NCBI RefSeq assembly: GCF_009832905.1
Contig: NZ_CP047135.1
Span: forward strand, 1,900,001 to 1,964,000
Reading direction: 5' to 3'
Origin: Stenotrophomonas sp. 364
Lineage (GTDB): Bacteria; Pseudomonadota; Gammaproteobacteria; Xanthomonadales; Xanthomonadaceae
DNA: 64,000 nt
The position numbers were made by a program, and so were the translations under genes. Position 1 is the first letter of the stretch. Each line of letters opens with the position of its first letter. Below are positions 60,442 to 64,000 of the stretch, in pieces. The notes under the pieces are model-generated. The model was given only the letters and a program-made list of their open reading frames with translations. It made no database searches and had not been told where the DNA came from.

Positions 60442-60445
<4 letters not shown>
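59036..60445 (+). CDS. xylE: Sugar-proton symporter (XylE-like)
   Basis: 469 residues, twelve membrane helices of the MFS sugar porter family. Motifs GFLFGFDSGVINGT, GRLADRLGRRNVL, PESPRYL, QQLVGINVVFYYG and VMLGEMFPNQIRGSGL. It imports D-xylose into the cytoplasm for XylA/XylB. SD GGAGAAGGG is upstream. The stop overlaps the GH3 start (ATGA). Glucose or galactose transport cannot be excluded by sequence. Confidence 0.92.
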
Positions 60446-63006
<2,561 letters not shown>

Positions 63007-63023
63007 CAATGCGTCGCGCGCCA

Positions 63024-64000
63024 TCAGCGCTTGGGTGGGCGAGCGACCGAGTCGCGCACCACCAGAAGGTGCGGCATGACGTGGTCGGTCAACACGCGCG
63101 TGTCCTCGCCCTTGCGGCGAATGGTGCGCAACAGGATATCGATGGCGGCGTCGGCCATCGCGGCGATGGGCTGATGGATGGTGGTCAGCTCGGGCCAGAC
63201 GGTGGTGGCCGCCGAGGTGTCATCGAAGCCCACCACCGACAGGTCGCGGGGCACGTCCAGGCCGCGCCGGTGCGCGACGGAGATCACCGCCGCACCCATA
63301 TCGTCGTTGCTGGCGAAGATCGCGGTGGGCGGCTGGTGCTGGGCCAGCAGCTTCTCGGCGGCGGCGAGCCCCGAGCGGTAGGTGTAGTCGCCCTGCTGCA
63401 CCAGGCCGGGTTCAACGTCCAGCCCGGCCGCGTGCAAGGCGGTCACAAAGCCGTCGTAGCGCCGCGCACTGGCACTGAGGTCCTTGCGCCCGCAGATGAA
63501 ACCGATGCGGCTGTGGCCGTGCTGGATCAGGTGTTCGGCCAGTTCCCTGCCGGCCTGGAAGTCGTCGATGCGCACGCAGGAGATGCCGTTACCCAGGTGG
63601 CCCGGTGCGATCGCGACCACCTGGATGCCGGCCTTGATGAGCTCGGTTACCGCCGGCTGCGACTCGCACAACGGGGGCGGCAGGATGACGCCATCCACAC
63701 GGCCGGCCAAGGCACGCGCGGCCTTGCGCTCGGCGGCCGGCTCGAAGTCCTCCCAGTAGTCGACCACCAGCTGGATGGCGGCATTGGACGCCACACGCAG
63801 CAGGCCGACCAGCAGTTCGCGCAGGTAAGCGCCGCTGGGATTGGTGTAGATCAGGGCAATGCGCGTGTGCTGTGCGGCGGCCAGCGTGCTGGCGGCCAGG
63901 TTGGGCGTATAGCCCAGTTCGCGCACCGCGCGCATCACGCGTTCGCGGGTGTCATCGCGCACCTTGCCCTGGTTGATTGCCCGCGACACCGTCATCGGCG
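63024..64000 (-). CDS. LacI-family regulator, 5' part outside the window
   Basis: At least 323 residues are visible; the first part of the HTH lies beyond position 64000 and the codons at the edge read ...MTVSRAINQG. It is a paralogue of the XylR-like protein: RIALIYTNPSGAYLRELLVG, PPPLCES, FASNDDMGAAVISVAHRRGL and GFDDTSAATTVWPELTTIHQ are nearly shared. It is convergent with the GH3 gene, 17 bp away. It may regulate a linked sugar operon to the right and could recognise the same or a related operator. Confidence 0.9.
   Translation of the reverse strand, partial: PMTVSRAINQGKVRDDTRERVMRAVRELGYTPNLAASTLAAAQHTRIALIYTNPSGAYLRELLVGLLRVASNAAIQLVVDYWEDFEPAAERKAARALAGRVDGVILPPPLCESQPAVTELIKAGIQVVAIAPGHLGNGISCVRIDDFQAGRELAEHLIQHGHSRIGFICGRKDLSASARRYDGFVTALHAAGLDVEPGLVQQGDYTYRSGLAAAEKLLAQHQPPTAIFASNDDMGAAVISVAHRRGLDVPRDLSVVGFDDTSAATTVWPELTTIHQPIAAMADAAIDILLRTIRRKGEDTRVLTDHVMPHLLVVRDSVARPPKR

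Overview
The window is high-GC gammaproteobacterial DNA that looks like Stenotrophomonas or a close Xanthomonadaceae relative. The evidence is the GTAG-headed palindromic repeats of the SMAG/REP type, the many TonB-dependent receptors (TBDRs), a xylose locus whose operator matches the Xanthomonas xyl-box, and XAC2610-like and ProP-like proteins. I saw no rRNA, tRNA, insertion sequence, prophage or CRISPR array. Genus is an inference; no database was searched.

Layout. 1-6.9 kb: heme/iron uptake (YncE-like propeller, HmuTUV-type ABC transporter, divergent siderophore-type TBDR with a Fur-like site). 7-10.2 kb: a periplasmic protein, then an EF-G paralogue behind a long leader with two small ORFs and an attenuator-like terminator. 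10.6-15 kb: M14 peptidase, FNR-type regulator, and a translationally coupled pair of Aer-type PAS protein and diflavin reductase. 15.4-24.8 kb: ProP, GH92 mannosidase, Phd/zeta toxin-antitoxin pair, host-attachment protein, thioredoxin-like protein, YcxB-like protein, Fsr-like MFS pump and an XAC2610-like protein. 24.8-28.4 kb: a minimal class II lanthipeptide locus (precursor plus LanM) with its own promoter region and no transporter nearby. 28.5-31.7 kb: an atypical SDR and an unrecognised protein.

31.9-45.9 kb appears to be a poly/oligo-3-hydroxybutyrate catabolic island: secreted PHB depolymerase, TBDR, periplasmic 3HB-oligomer hydrolase, GntP-family permease, acyl-CoA synthetase, MaoC hydratase and alpha/beta hydrolase. 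It encloses a LuxR-type response regulator and an SSS-domain hybrid histidine kinase of the CrbS/R (MxtR/ErdR) type. Two perfect ACCTAGGT-core palindromes sit midway in the two divergent intergenic regions, each about 31 bp from both flanking -10-like elements, so four promoters share the arrangement of a class II activator.

46-48 kb holds a class C beta-lactamase-like lipoprotein and small secreted or membrane proteins. 48.1-64 kb is a xylan/xylose locus: XylR-like LacI repressor, large TBDR, SapC-like, cupin and Trp-halogenase-like proteins, then xylB-xylA-xylE-GH3, ending in a second LacI paralogue cut by the window edge. Two xyl-box palindromes (49279-49292 and 56077-56088) mark the two operons.

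The most novel candidates are the transporter-less lanthipeptide locus, the EF-G attenuator, and the shared palindromes of the 3HB island.
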